In this document: piece by piece, positions 1 to 8,014 of the stretch
How positions within the stretch are numbered: position 1 is the stretch's first letter
How the letters are laid out: the number at the start of each line of letters is the position of its first letter
Source: Anaerolineales bacterium
GTDB taxonomy: Bacteria; Chloroflexota; Anaerolineae; Anaerolineales; Villigracilaceae
Assembly: GCA_020634895.1 (NCBI GenBank)
Contig: JACKAV010000011.1
Span: 62,001-126,000 of the forward strand
Length of the DNA: 64,000 nt
Reading direction: 5' to 3'
Notes under the pieces: model-generated
Seen by the model: only the letters and a program-made list of their open reading frames with translations
What the model was told of the DNA's origin: nothing
Databases searched by the model: none
Position numbers and translations under genes: made by a program

Positions 1-1
1 A

Positions 2-340
2 TCACAAGTTAACGAAATCCAATGGACGATCCATTCGACAAACCCTGAATTGGTTCAACCCGCCCGGGCGAGTCTCTCTGAAGTAGTTGACCCCGAGATC
101 GGCATGAACATCATCCAGTTGGGTCTCATTCGGGATATCGAAGTCGAAAATAATATGGCGCGTTTGAAGATGATCCTAACCACGCCATTCTGCCCCTACG
201 GACCCGCAATGATCGAAATGACCAAAGCCAAGGCAACCGAAGGGCTGAACATGCCCGTCACCATTGAAATGGGTATGGATGTGTGGGATTTCTCCATGAT
301 GGAAGACCCCTCCGCTCTCGACTGGGGCATGTACGCATAA
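2..340 (+). CDS. MIP18/DUF59 family iron-sulfur assembly protein, 5' partial
   Basis: The reading frame is open to the left window edge, so the true start is probably outside; a TTG at 50 is the first possible start inside. The visible part has the DUF59/MIP18 signature: VVDPEIGMNIIQLGLI near the start, then a hydrophobic strand and TTPFCPYGPAMIEM with the single conserved Cys of the family. Such proteins (SufT/PaaD/MIP18 relatives) help assemble or insert Fe-S clusters in the cytoplasm. The gene ends just before a strong bidirectional terminator. Family call is secure; its specific client is not visible. Confidence 0.85.
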   Translation, partial: SQVNEIQWTIHSTNPELVQPARASLSEVVDPEIGMNIIQLGLIRDIEVENNMARLKMILTTPFCPYGPAMIEMTKAKATEGLNMPVTIEMGMDVWDFSMMEDPSALDWGMYA

Positions 341-355
341 ACGAGTTTGAGAATC

Positions 356-387
356 AAAAACGTCACCAGTTTGGTGACGTTTTTTTG
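356..387. terminator. Bidirectional intrinsic terminator
   Basis: Perfect 8-bp stem CGTCACCA / TGGTGACG with a GTT loop, flanked by A5 on the left and T7 on the right. It sits between two convergent genes (MIP18-like on plus, XRE-cupin on minus) and can serve both. Confidence 0.88.
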
Positions 388-388
388 T

Positions 389-997
389 TTAATCTTTTTT
401 CCAATGCATCGCGTGGGGATGTTCGCCTTCGGCAAAACCGGAGATGACCACCAATGCGTTGGTCACTGTCGGACCTGGGTTTCGCCAACGATGCCGCAGT
501 TTTGAAGCGAACAACAAGCTGTCACCGGCTTCCAATGTGAAGACTTCCCGTTCCACAAAATATTCCAATTTTCCACGTAAGCAGAAAATAAATTCGTGAC
601 CCGTATGCGCAATTTCATGTGGACCACTCGCAGCGCCGCTCTCCAATGTAAGGACAAACGGCTCAACCCGACCTGCGAACTGCTCCCCACCCAAAGCTTC
701 GAATACGCCGCGAGTGAAGGGCATCCGAGACCGTTCATCGTTTTTCAAAAAGATTATCTGTTTCTTTTCATTTTCAGGACCAAAAAACGCGGTAATGGAA
801 ACCCCCAATGCATCCGCCAGTTTATATAATGTACTAACCGAAGGCGACGTTTTTCCACGTTCGATCATGGATAGGGCATTTGCGGAAAGTCCGCTTTGAG
901 ACGCAAGCGCCCGCATGGAGATTCCCCGAGCCTCACGCAACTCCCTTAATCGCATGGCAACATCAACCGACATTGCCTCTCGTTGATAAGTTTCCAT
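389..997 (-). CDS. XRE-family transcriptional regulator with C-terminal cupin
   Basis: 202 aa. Residues about 16-71 form a lambda-repressor-like helix-turn-helix (LRELREARGISMRALA, then SGLSANALSMIERGKTSPS). Residues about 115-190 are a cupin barrel (HTGHEFIFCLRGKLEYFV, LEAGDSLLFASKLRHRWRN). This architecture is common in one-component regulators that sense a small ligand in the cupin pocket and bind DNA as dimers; the ligand cannot be read from sequence. The ATG at 997 is preceded on its strand by GGAGA. It stands alone between a terminator and a divergent lipoprotein gene, so its targets are unknown. Confidence 0.88.
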   Translation of the reverse strand: METYQREAMSVDVAMRLRELREARGISMRALASQSGLSANALSMIERGKTSPSVSTLYKLADALGVSITAFFGPENEKKQIIFLKNDERSRMPFTRGVFEALGGEQFAGRVEPFVLTLESGAASGPHEIAHTGHEFIFCLRGKLEYFVEREVFTLEAGDSLLFASKLRHRWRNPGPTVTNALVVISGFAEGEHPHAMHWKKD

Positions 998-1152
998 GTT
1001 TTCTCCGTAATCTGGTCTAAAAAGTTGCTGAATTATACACTACTCAAAGTGACCTCAAGTCGATCTTAATGTTACAAAAGCATCAAAGAACGGAGAAAAA
1101 AACACCCGCAAAATAAAACACAGGTAAAATTTATAAAAATTTCGGAGATGAA

Positions 1153-1644
1153 ATGACGAGAAAAAGAAAACTATTGACAACCCTGTTCCTACCTACAGTA
1201 TTCCTGTTCACAGCATGTTCGTCACAACAAGGCGCTGACGCCACTCCAACAGTCGATATCGTTGGAACCACTGCCGCTGAGTTGGCATCCGTTATGCTTA
1301 CGCAAACATCAGCAGCATACACCCCCACATCTGCACCTGCAACAGAAACTCCCATTCCCTTGTTCACAGATACTCCCAGCCCCGAACCTACTTCGGCAGC
1401 CACGACAATTCCACAGGTTTCAGGGGAAACAGCCTGTTATACAGGACCTGGTACCCAGTATGCTCTCGTAAGCAATATTTCAGACACAAAACAAGTGGAA
1501 GTGGTTGGAGTTGCCCACGTTCCAGGTTGGTATGTGATCCGCAACCCGTATTACGGCTCACTGTGCTGGATCAGTGCCGACAACATGCGTTTTGAGTCGG
1601 ATTTTGATTTATCCACCCTTCCAACCCTATACCCGGATAAATAA
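1153..1644 (+). CDS. SH3-domain lipoprotein
   Basis: 163 aa with a lysine-rich N terminus, hydrophobic helix and a lipobox ending FTACSS, followed by a long Thr/Pro/Ala-rich low-complexity linker and a small C-terminal domain (about 90-145) of bacterial SH3 type: ACYTGPGTQY ... VVGVAHVPGWYVIRN ... GSLCWIS, with two Cys likely forming a disulfide. It should be anchored outside the membrane, with the SH3 fold contacting peptidoglycan or protein. GGAG lies upstream of the ATG. A second protein of the same plan is encoded at 18449. Confidence 0.8.
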   Translation: MTRKRKLLTTLFLPTVFLFTACSSQQGADATPTVDIVGTTAAELASVMLTQTSAAYTPTSAPATETPIPLFTDTPSPEPTSAATTIPQVSGETACYTGPGTQYALVSNISDTKQVEVVGVAHVPGWYVIRNPYYGSLCWISADNMRFESDFDLSTLPTLYPDK

Positions 1645-1688
1645 ACCGCAAGAGATTTTTTATTCCGCCCGACCTTTAGGAGTTTGCC

Positions 1689-1934
1689 ATGAGATATCTG
1701 GAAAAAATTATCATGGAAGAAATTTCATCACTGGACGAAGATATGCGCCTGATCGATGTGATCGGATTTATCCGCTATTTGAAGGCTGAAAAGCCCATCA
1801 AACAGGAATGGATCGCTAATTGGTACGAAAGCGCCATAGCTTCGATCCATGAAAGGGAAGATGAATTAAAGATCACCCCGGAAGATATTAAAATGCAGGT
1901 CGAAAAAGTACGTTATGGTAGCACCAATGGGTGA
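1689..1934 (+). CDS. Small hypothetical protein (81 aa)
   Basis: Not recognised. The 81-aa product is charged and predicted helical (MEEISSLDEDMRLIDVIGFI, WIANWYESAIASIHEREDEL). It has a good AGGAG ribosome-binding site at 1678-1682 and its stop codon overlaps the GTG start of the downstream kinase by 4 bp, so the two are very likely co-translated and may work together. Size and charge resemble small adaptor or antitoxin-type proteins, but no family motif supports that. Confidence 0.7.
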   Translation: MRYLEKIIMEEISSLDEDMRLIDVIGFIRYLKAEKPIKQEWIANWYESAIASIHEREDELKITPEDIKMQVEKVRYGSTNG

Positions 1935-3145
1935 AAGACAATAACAGCCGTCGTGTTAAAATTCCACAAGGTACCCAAATGACCACCATCCGCACCCCTG
2001 CTCGAATCATACCCCGCGCATTTCCAGGCATAAAACCGGACGAAGTTCAAGAGATCATTGTCAACAGCCAGATAAAATCGCATCCGGCTGGGACCGTTTT
2101 GTGCCAGGAAGATGCGATCGAAAGCACCTTCTACATGATCCTCGAAGGGGATTTTGAAGTCACCAAGACGATTAATAACCAGGAAAAACGTCTCTTGAAA
2201 ACTCTTGGTGCCGGTGACTTTTTTGGGGAGATGGCATTGATCCATAATGCCCCGCGTGCAGCGACGGTACAATCGCTAACGCCGTCTGTGGTTTTGGAGA
2301 TCAATAAAGAGGGATTCGACCGGGTACTAAAGCACAGTCCCAGTGTGGCGACGGCAATGGTCTCAGAGATCAGCAACCGGCTAAGAGCGAACGATCAACT
2401 CGCCATCGAAGATCTGCGTCTACGCGCACATGAGCTCGCGGACGCGTATCAAAAACTTGCAGAACAGGACCTGGCGCGCAACGAATTTCTGACAAGTATC
2501 GCGCATGAGTTACGAACGCCGCTTACTGTAGCCAGCGGTTATTTGCACACGCTGAAAAAGGGATTGCTATCCGGTGAGCAGCTCCAAACCGCGATCGAAA
2601 CTGTAAGCAAAAACGTGGACCAGATCGTCAACCTTACGAACGACCTGTTGTTCCTGCAAGAGCAGGAACTTGTCCTTCGGGATTTCCAACCGATCGACCT
2701 TGCAGCAATTGTGAATAATGTTGCAGCGAAGTATCAGGACAAGGCAAAAGCGCGCGGCATAACAATAAAAATCAGAGGCAATTCAAATCTGACACCTGTG
2801 CAAGGTGACGAAGCATCCCTCGTGCGCGCCATCACCTGCCTTGTGGATAACGCCATCAAATTCAGCCGTCCCAAAGGGATCGTCGAAATTCGTTTCGCAG
2901 ACCTTGTAAGTCACGTGAGCGTGAGTGTGGTGGACAATGGAATTGGAATCGATCCGCAGATTCGTCCGCGCATCTTCGATAGATTCTTCCACCTCGAAAA
3001 CAACGGTGATGAAATCTATGACGGACTTGGTATTGGACTTTCGATCACACGACAAGTCATCCAGCAGCACCGCGGCACACTCGACGTAGACAGCGAACCA
3101 GGCAGGGGGAGCACGTTCACCATTTCACTATTGAAGTGGAAATAG
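1931..3145 (+). CDS. Sensor histidine kinase with N-terminal cyclic-nucleotide-binding domain
   Basis: 404 aa, no membrane segment, so cytoplasmic. Residues about 30-150 are a cNMP-binding (CAP-like) domain (HPAGTVLCQEDAIESTFYMI, GAGDFFGEMALIHNAPRAATV, including the phosphate-cassette GEMALI..PRAA). A helical linker leads to a HisKA domain with phospho-acceptor His192 in SIAHELRTPL, then a HATPase_c domain (DNAIKFS, VVDNGIGIDP, DGLGIGLSI, GRGSTFTI). No response regulator is adjacent. Start: GTG at 1931 overlaps the upstream stop; ATG at 1980 is an alternative. The sensor domain suggests an intracellular nucleotide signal. Confidence 0.88.
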   Translation: MKDNNSRRVKIPQGTQMTTIRTPARIIPRAFPGIKPDEVQEIIVNSQIKSHPAGTVLCQEDAIESTFYMILEGDFEVTKTINNQEKRLLKTLGAGDFFGEMALIHNAPRAATVQSLTPSVVLEINKEGFDRVLKHSPSVATAMVSEISNRLRANDQLAIEDLRLRAHELADAYQKLAEQDLARNEFLTSIAHELRTPLTVASGYLHTLKKGLLSGEQLQTAIETVSKNVDQIVNLTNDLLFLQEQELVLRDFQPIDLAAIVNNVAAKYQDKAKARGITIKIRGNSNLTPVQGDEASLVRAITCLVDNAIKFSRPKGIVEIRFADLVSHVSVSVVDNGIGIDPQIRPRIFDRFFHLENNGDEIYDGLGIGLSITRQVIQQHRGTLDVDSEPGRGSTFTISLLKWK

Positions 3146-3173
3146 ATTTTTTCAGCGGATATTGGAGAGGCAA

Positions 3174-3971
3174 ATGCCTGCCACAAGAATAAAAACCCTT
3201 CTCATTACAGCACTCGCCATTGTTTTCACCGTTGCATGCAGCCCCGAGGGTAATCCGGCTTCGCCTGTTTTGCCTACGATCCTGCCGCCGGGAGCAGACA
3301 ACCCTGCATATCCCGGAGTATCGGATGATTGTCAGAATGCATTTCTACCAGTTAAGCAAGGCGCATCTTGGTCATATTACAGTGCAGGCGGACCCAACGG
3401 TGATTTTGCCTATACCGATACGATCACGGAAACTCAGGGTAACGAATTCACACTCACATCGCAATTTCCAAATTTAACATTGAATCAAAAATGGCTCTGC
3501 GCTCCCGAGGGATTAATTGCCCAGCAATTGGGAGGAGGCACAACCGCCAGCGTATCCATGCAAAATATGATCACCGATTTTCGAACTCTGGAAGTAAGCG
3601 GGACGAGTATCCCCAAAGAGATCGTGCCAGGAATGCAATGGGAGTATCACATTGCAATTGAAGGCTCCGTCGCCACACCCGGGGAAAGTACGCAGTCACC
3701 CGGAACATTCGATCTTGTTATGCAGGAGTTTGGAACAGAATCTGTCACAGTCCCTGCAGGGACATTCGAAGCTGAAAAAATTCAGGCGACCTTCAACGCA
3801 GAGATCAATGTCGACTTTCAAGGCAGTCCCGTACCCTACACGGTCAATGGGTCAAGCATCGTCTGGTATGCGCCGGGAGTCGGATATATCAAATCGATTG
3901 AAAACATCGATTTCAGCGGAACATCGTTTACATCAGTGACCGAGCTGCAATCCTACAGCAATCTCCCCTAA
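3174..3971 (+). CDS. Lipoprotein of unknown function
   Basis: 265 aa from the ATG at 3174, chosen because GGAGAGG lies at 3164-3170; an upstream in-frame TTG lacks this. N-terminal signal with a lipobox-like TVACSP, then a Pro-rich stretch and a mature domain rich in beta-strand (KQGASWSYYS, YTDTITETQGNEFTLTSQFP, VPAGTFEAEKIQATF, WYAPGVGYIKSIE). The pattern of 'W-x-Y ... VPAGTF.A ... WYAPGVGYVK' resembles extracytoplasmic beta proteins found widely in Anaerolineae and other bacteria, with no known activity. It follows the histidine kinase by 28 bp. Confidence 0.75.
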   Translation: MPATRIKTLLITALAIVFTVACSPEGNPASPVLPTILPPGADNPAYPGVSDDCQNAFLPVKQGASWSYYSAGGPNGDFAYTDTITETQGNEFTLTSQFPNLTLNQKWLCAPEGLIAQQLGGGTTASVSMQNMITDFRTLEVSGTSIPKEIVPGMQWEYHIAIEGSVATPGESTQSPGTFDLVMQEFGTESVTVPAGTFEAEKIQATFNAEINVDFQGSPVPYTVNGSSIVWYAPGVGYIKSIENIDFSGTSFTSVTELQSYSNLP

Positions 3972-3973
3972 GC

Positions 3974-4002
3974 AAAACGCCGCGACAAACGCGGCGTTTT
4001 TA
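3974..4002 (+). terminator. Intrinsic terminator
   Basis: 11-bp stem AAAACGCCGCG / CGCGGCGTTTT with loop ACAAA, ending in T5. It directly follows the lipoprotein gene; the A-rich left arm also gives a U tract on the minus strand for the convergent Nudix gene, whose last codons it overlaps. Confidence 0.88.
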
Positions 4003-4494
4003 TTCTGCGAACATCACATTTAGCCGATCATCTTTATAGAATGATCTTGCAGAAAAGGGAGAATCACCCTTCTTTTGTTGATGGATTCGGGCAAGCAGGA
4101 TCGGCAAATCCTCAACAACTGGCAGTTGACTCAGCGCCTCCATCGGGACCCATTCCGGGGTACCTTCCTTCGAGCCTTGTACTTCGCCTTGAGCATTCTC
4201 ACCCACCACCACAAACAGACAGATCCCTGTCTCTCCAGCATCAACAACGACTGTGCCGCACAGCCATAAATCTGCAGTTATTCCCGCCTCTTCCTGTAAT
4301 TCACGCCGCGCAGCAGACAATACATCCTCACCCTTTTCAACATGTCCGCCCAAGCCGTTGTATTTCCCAGCCCACAAACGTTTGGTGGGAGCGCCTTTCA
4401 ATAATAAATACTCATCCCCGCGCCGGACAAAAATCGCCGTGCGGGGAATGAGCATATATCTTTCTTTATTTACACCCTGATCTGAAACGGGCAT
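4000..4494 (-). CDS. Nudix hydrolase (MutT/8-oxo-dGTP-diphosphatase-like)
   Basis: 164 aa. The Nudix box is intact: GGHVEKGEDVLSAARRELQE followed by EAGI, matching GX5EX7REUXEEXGU. This binds Mg2+ and hydrolyses nucleoside diphosphates linked to another moiety; the MLIPRTAIFVRRGDEYLLLKG-type start is typical of MutT-like housecleaning enzymes, but the substrate is not certain. ATG at 4494 begins 8 bp after the aldolase stop; Met14 (4455), where the conserved fold begins and a GAAAGA lies upstream, is an equally likely start. Probably co-transcribed with the aldolase. Confidence 0.85.
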   Translation of the reverse strand: MPVSDQGVNKERYMLIPRTAIFVRRGDEYLLLKGAPTKRLWAGKYNGLGGHVEKGEDVLSAARRELQEEAGITADLWLCGTVVVDAGETGICLFVVVGENAQGEVQGSKEGTPEWVPMEALSQLPVVEDLPILLARIHQQKKGDSPFSARSFYKDDRLNVMFAE

Positions 4495-4502
4495 CTCGGT
4501 GA

Positions 4503-5921
4503 TTAGTCAGAGAGGTCGCTGACGTCTTCAGCGGCTACAGCTTCCTTGACGTAGTCCGCAAGCACCGGCTGGACCTTGACCGGAGTAATAAACTTTTCAG
4601 TGTGCTGTTTGGTGTCTTTCAATCCAAGCAGGTTGAACAGTTTATCGAATTGAGCTTCCCAAGCTTTGCCAAGCTTATCCAATGATTCAGCAGGCAGTGC
4701 ATACGATTTCGCCTTGAAGGGACCAATCGCATTTTTGCGGGTCTTGTAATAGAACTGTTCATCCGTCATGTTGGGTTTGCGATCGCCCGAAGCGTTGGCG
4801 TCGAGCCAGACGTACATTTCCTGCCTGAATTCCGCCGGGATGTTATCAAAGAACATGGTGGCAAAATTCGTGGCAAGATGCACTTCGATGGCTTCGTTAT
4901 GGACGAATTTGTTGAAGTTTTCTTCTGGCACAGTGGATGCACCATGTTGAACCGTACCGCCCATGCCATAATCCTTGCGGGCAACGCGGCTTAGATCACG
5001 AAGAACATCAAACGCAATGGTGACTTCGGCGATGGAGCCATCAGGCAGAACCGTACCGCCATGCGAAGTGCCGGTCAGCACACTGATCTTGCTCAAGCCA
5101 GGCTTGCCGGGAGCGAGTTTATTCAAATTCGCGTTGTAGGCATCCATATATGCGCGGAGTTCGGGTTCAGTGGAATTTTCCGTACCCACTTCGCCGATCT
5201 CGCCGCCAATGGAGATGGTCACACCTTCGGGTGAATTCTCGCGGATAAAAGCGGACATTTCAGCAGAAAGCCTGCTGTTCAGTGCCTGTTGTTCTTCAAC
5301 CGTCGGCAAGCTGATATCGACAAGCGTGGATGTATCCACGTCAATGTTGAAGAAACCAGCAGCCATCGCCTCAATGGACAGGTCACGCACAGCCTTTAAT
5401 TCCGCCTGAGAATCCGCTTTATATTTCTTGGCAGAAACCTGGAAGTGGTCGCCTTGAATGAACACAGGTCCGGTATATCCTTCTGCAACGGCAGCTGCCA
5501 GGATATTGGTCGAATATTCGGCGGGACGCTGGTCGGTATACACCATTTCAGAACGAGCCAGTTCAAAGATGAACGCGCCGGCATTGATCTTTTGAGCCGC
5601 GCGGAACATGGCGCGGGCAGCATGGAAGGACAATGCCCGCAGGTTGAATGCCGGGGTACTGAAGGTCATCGGGGCGTCGCCGCGTCCGCGAGCCATGTAC
5701 AATTCGTGAATGGAAGCGGGGTAGACACCCATTTCCAGCGCCGCACTACGTATCAGAAAACGGGACCAACCCACGGTTTCGTCAGAGCCGAGCGCGGAGC
5801 GTTCCACAAGCTTGCCGATATTCTTCCTGAATTTTTCCGCATCCAAAACATGAACCGCTGTACCTTCCACAGACAGACTGTTCTCGACGAGGTCGAGTAA
5901 TTGTTTTACTTCGTCAGACAT
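4503..5921 (-). CDS. Class II fructose-bisphosphate aldolase family protein
   Basis: 472 aa, TIM-barrel aldolase of the metal-dependent class II type. Visible family features are GPVFIQGDHFQ (metal-binding His), FFNIDVDTSTLVD, GGEIGEVG with a conserved Glu, TGTSHGGTVLPDG, and GGTVQHGAST. It is longer than classic FbaA (about 350 aa), matching the extended clade present in Chloroflexota and similar groups; the extra parts are an N-terminal helical region and a C-terminal extension. Cleavage or synthesis of fructose-1,6-bisphosphate in glycolysis/gluconeogenesis is the likely role, a related ketose bisphosphate the alternative. GGAG precedes the ATG. Confidence 0.75.
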   Translation of the reverse strand: MSDEVKQLLDLVENSLSVEGTAVHVLDAEKFRKNIGKLVERSALGSDETVGWSRFLIRSAALEMGVYPASIHELYMARGRGDAPMTFSTPAFNLRALSFHAARAMFRAAQKINAGAFIFELARSEMVYTDQRPAEYSTNILAAAVAEGYTGPVFIQGDHFQVSAKKYKADSQAELKAVRDLSIEAMAAGFFNIDVDTSTLVDISLPTVEEQQALNSRLSAEMSAFIRENSPEGVTISIGGEIGEVGTENSTEPELRAYMDAYNANLNKLAPGKPGLSKISVLTGTSHGGTVLPDGSIAEVTIAFDVLRDLSRVARKDYGMGGTVQHGASTVPEENFNKFVHNEAIEVHLATNFATMFFDNIPAEFRQEMYVWLDANASGDRKPNMTDEQFYYKTRKNAIGPFKAKSYALPAESLDKLGKAWEAQFDKLFNLLGLKDTKQHTEKFITPVKVQPVLADYVKEAVAAEDVSDLSD

Positions 5922-5945
5922 AAAAATCTCCTAAAAAATGATAAC

Positions 5946-5975
5946 TTGATTATAACTGGTATTAAACGATATAAT
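5946..5975 (+). promoter_or_regulatory. Sigma70-type promoter of the gene at 6029
   Basis: TTGATT at 5946-5951, 18-bp spacer, perfect TATAAT at 5970-5975. About 53 nt lie between the -10 box and the start codon, leaving room for a 5' leader that holds the repeated element at 5986-6012 and an AGGAGG ribosome-binding site. Confidence 0.7.
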
Positions 5976-5978
5976 GAA
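5949..5978 (-). promoter_or_regulatory. Divergent promoter of the aldolase gene
   Basis: On the minus strand a perfect TATAAT lies at 5949-5954, with a weak -35 (TTCATT, 5973-5978) 18 bp upstream. It overlaps the plus-strand promoter of the next gene almost completely, so the two promoters probably compete for RNA polymerase. Confidence 0.55.
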
Positions 5979-5985
5979 CGGCGGA

Positions 5986-6012
5986 AACGATTTAATATCT
6001 TGCACGTATATT
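5986..6012 (+). repeat. 27-nt element, copy 1 (shared with 11521-11547)
   Basis: AACGATTTAA, then a variable stretch, then TGCACGTATATT. 22 of 27 positions match a second copy at 11521-11547, upstream of the SPFH-HTH gene. This copy lies between promoter and ribosome-binding site of the 6029 gene, so it could act in DNA or in RNA. Confidence 0.5.
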
Positions 6013-6028
6013 CTGGCAGGAGGCTCCA

Positions 6029-6550
6029 ATGAGCGATTTTTTTGAGAAAGTTAGCAGTCAGGTCGATCCGTTCAAGAAGTTGGTTTCACACATTCCCGGT
6101 TTCAGCGGATATGTGGAGAGGCAGAATCGCCGCGACGCAGACAAACTTCTACGGGAAACAGTAGCAAGAAGATTCGAAGAACAGTGGAAGCGTGCTTCGA
6201 ACCTGCAAGCGGATATGGCAGGCAACGGCATGCTCATGTTCGTGGACGATATGGAAAGAGCATCGCTGGCATTGCGGACATTTATCGACAAGATCAGCAC
6301 CGCCGCACGGGGATATTCAGGGTTATTCGACGCTGTCAAGATCAACGAAAAGGAACTCGAAGCCATTTATCAGTTTGATGCAGCCTTTTTCGATCTGGCA
6401 GACCAGGTCAAAAGCGGACTGGATAACGTGGAAGCCAGCATGGGCGATGAAGCAGCTTTGCCTGCCGCCATTCGGAACATCACATCGATTGCCCGCCTCG
6501 CAGTGGAAACGTTCGAACGCCGCTCCGAAGTTGTAACAGGCAGTCGGTAA
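6029..6550 (+). CDS. Hypothetical helical protein (173 aa)
   Basis: Not recognised. No signal peptide or membrane segment; long amphipathic helices (RDADKLLRETVARRFEEQWK, DDMERASLALRTFIDKI, ADQVKSGLDNVEASM) suggest an alpha-helical bundle or coiled-coil protein. AGGAGG stands before the ATG and a strong promoter is at 5946-5975. Its leader shares a 27-nt element with the promoter region of the SPFH-HTH gene at 11630, which hints at common control; this is the only functional clue visible. Confidence 0.8.
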   Translation: MSDFFEKVSSQVDPFKKLVSHIPGFSGYVERQNRRDADKLLRETVARRFEEQWKRASNLQADMAGNGMLMFVDDMERASLALRTFIDKISTAARGYSGLFDAVKINEKELEAIYQFDAAFFDLADQVKSGLDNVEASMGDEAALPAAIRNITSIARLAVETFERRSEVVTGSR

Positions 6551-6596
6551 TCAATCGACAGGGGCTCGAAACCGCGCCCCTGTCTCAGTTAAACTT

Positions 6597-8000
6597 ATGT
6601 GGCACAACTATATAAACGCAACATCCATTGATGAAGTCACCCAAATACTCTCTGAAAAAGGCGCAAGCGCCCGCATCGTTGCCGGAGGAACCGACCTCAT
6701 CCTCGAACTCGAAAGAGGCGTCCGCAAGGGAGTGGAAACTCTCATCGACGTCACCCGCATCCCCAAACTCAAACAGATCACAATCGACGAAGACGATGTC
6801 ATTCACCTCGGCGCATTGGTCACACACAATGACTGCGCCGCATCGAAACTCATCCGCACACGGGCATATCCGCTGGCACGTGCGGCATGGGAAGTCGGCG
6901 CACCGCAGATTCGCAACCGCGGAACGATCGCGGGGAATCTGATCACCGGCTCGCCAGCCAACGACACCATTACTCCGCTTATGGCGCTGGATGCAAAAAT
7001 AACACTCGCCTCCGCCAAAAAGACCCGCGTCGTTCCGCTCAAAAAATTCTATTTGGGTGTGCGCAAAACCGTAATGGAACCCGATGAAATGCTGGTGGAT
7101 ATTTCCTTCCCGGCGTTGACCAAGACCCAGCGCGGGACGTTCATCAAACTGGCACTGCGCCGCGCGCAAGCCATCTCGCTCGTCAACGCCGCGGTCATTC
7201 TGGACCTCAGAGCGGATACCGTTAAATCAGCCTCCATCACGCTGGGAGCCGTCACACCGATCATCACTCACGCCCCCAAAGCGGAGAAATATCTGGTCGG
7301 CAAAAAGCTCAACGAGAAGAATATCGCCGCCGCCGCTGAACTCGCGATGAAATCCGCCAAGCCCATTGACGACGTCCGCGGCTCGGCGAATTATCGACAG
7401 GAAATGGCGCGCGTCATCACCCAGCGTGGACTTACCGCCATCCGCGACGGAAAAGAACAATCCGGCATGCCGAAGAAACCGATCCTGTTGGTAAGCAGTG
7501 AAACAGAAAAGAATGATTCGCGATTCGCGGCTGTTTTCCCTGAAACGCCAATCGAAACAACCATCAACGGCAAAAATTACACCTTCACAAGCGGACACGA
7601 CAAAACCCTGCTCCGCCTCCTTCGCGAAGAAGGCATGCTGACCGGAACAAAAGAAGGCTGCGCCGAAGGCGAATGCGGCGCATGCACAGTCTTCCTCGAC
7701 GGACAAGCCGTTATGTCGTGCCTCGTCCCTGCTCCCAGGGCGCACGGCGCGGATATCGTCACCATCGAAGGGCTGGCAGACGATGAAAAGCTCAACTCCG
7801 TTCAGGAAAAGTTCATCGAACACAATGCCGTCCAATGCGGATACTGCATCCCCGGCTTTATCATGTCCGGCACGAAACTTCTGGAAGAAAAACCGAACCC
7901 AACGCGTAACGAAATCGAGCAAGCCATTACCGGAAACCTGTGCCGCTGCACAGGGTATTACAAGATCGTCAAAGCAATCGAAGAAGCAAGTGAAAATTAA
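6597..8000 (+). CDS. Molybdenum hydroxylase, fused FAD-binding and [2Fe-2S] subunit
   Basis: 467 aa. Residues 1 to about 285 are the FAD subunit of the xanthine dehydrogenase/CO dehydrogenase family (ARIVAGGTDLILELERG; RNRGTIAGNLITGSPANDT), with the CoxM-type C domain. Residues about 315-467 are the two-cluster ferredoxin subunit: GCAEGECGACTVFLDG (plant-type [2Fe-2S]) and QCGYCIPGF ... NLCRCTGYY (helical [2Fe-2S]). The parts are usually separate polypeptides (CoxM, CoxS); here FAD comes first. It passes electrons from the Mo centre of the 8442 product to the final acceptor. Substrate unknown. Confidence 0.88.
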   Translation: MWHNYINATSIDEVTQILSEKGASARIVAGGTDLILELERGVRKGVETLIDVTRIPKLKQITIDEDDVIHLGALVTHNDCAASKLIRTRAYPLARAAWEVGAPQIRNRGTIAGNLITGSPANDTITPLMALDAKITLASAKKTRVVPLKKFYLGVRKTVMEPDEMLVDISFPALTKTQRGTFIKLALRRAQAISLVNAAVILDLRADTVKSASITLGAVTPIITHAPKAEKYLVGKKLNEKNIAAAAELAMKSAKPIDDVRGSANYRQEMARVITQRGLTAIRDGKEQSGMPKKPILLVSSETEKNDSRFAAVFPETPIETTINGKNYTFTSGHDKTLLRLLREEGMLTGTKEGCAEGECGACTVFLDGQAVMSCLVPAPRAHGADIVTIEGLADDEKLNSVQEKFIEHNAVQCGYCIPGFIMSGTKLLEEKPNPTRNEIEQAITGNLCRCTGYYKIVKAIEEASEN

Positions 8001-8014
8001 CCTGAGAGATTCGT

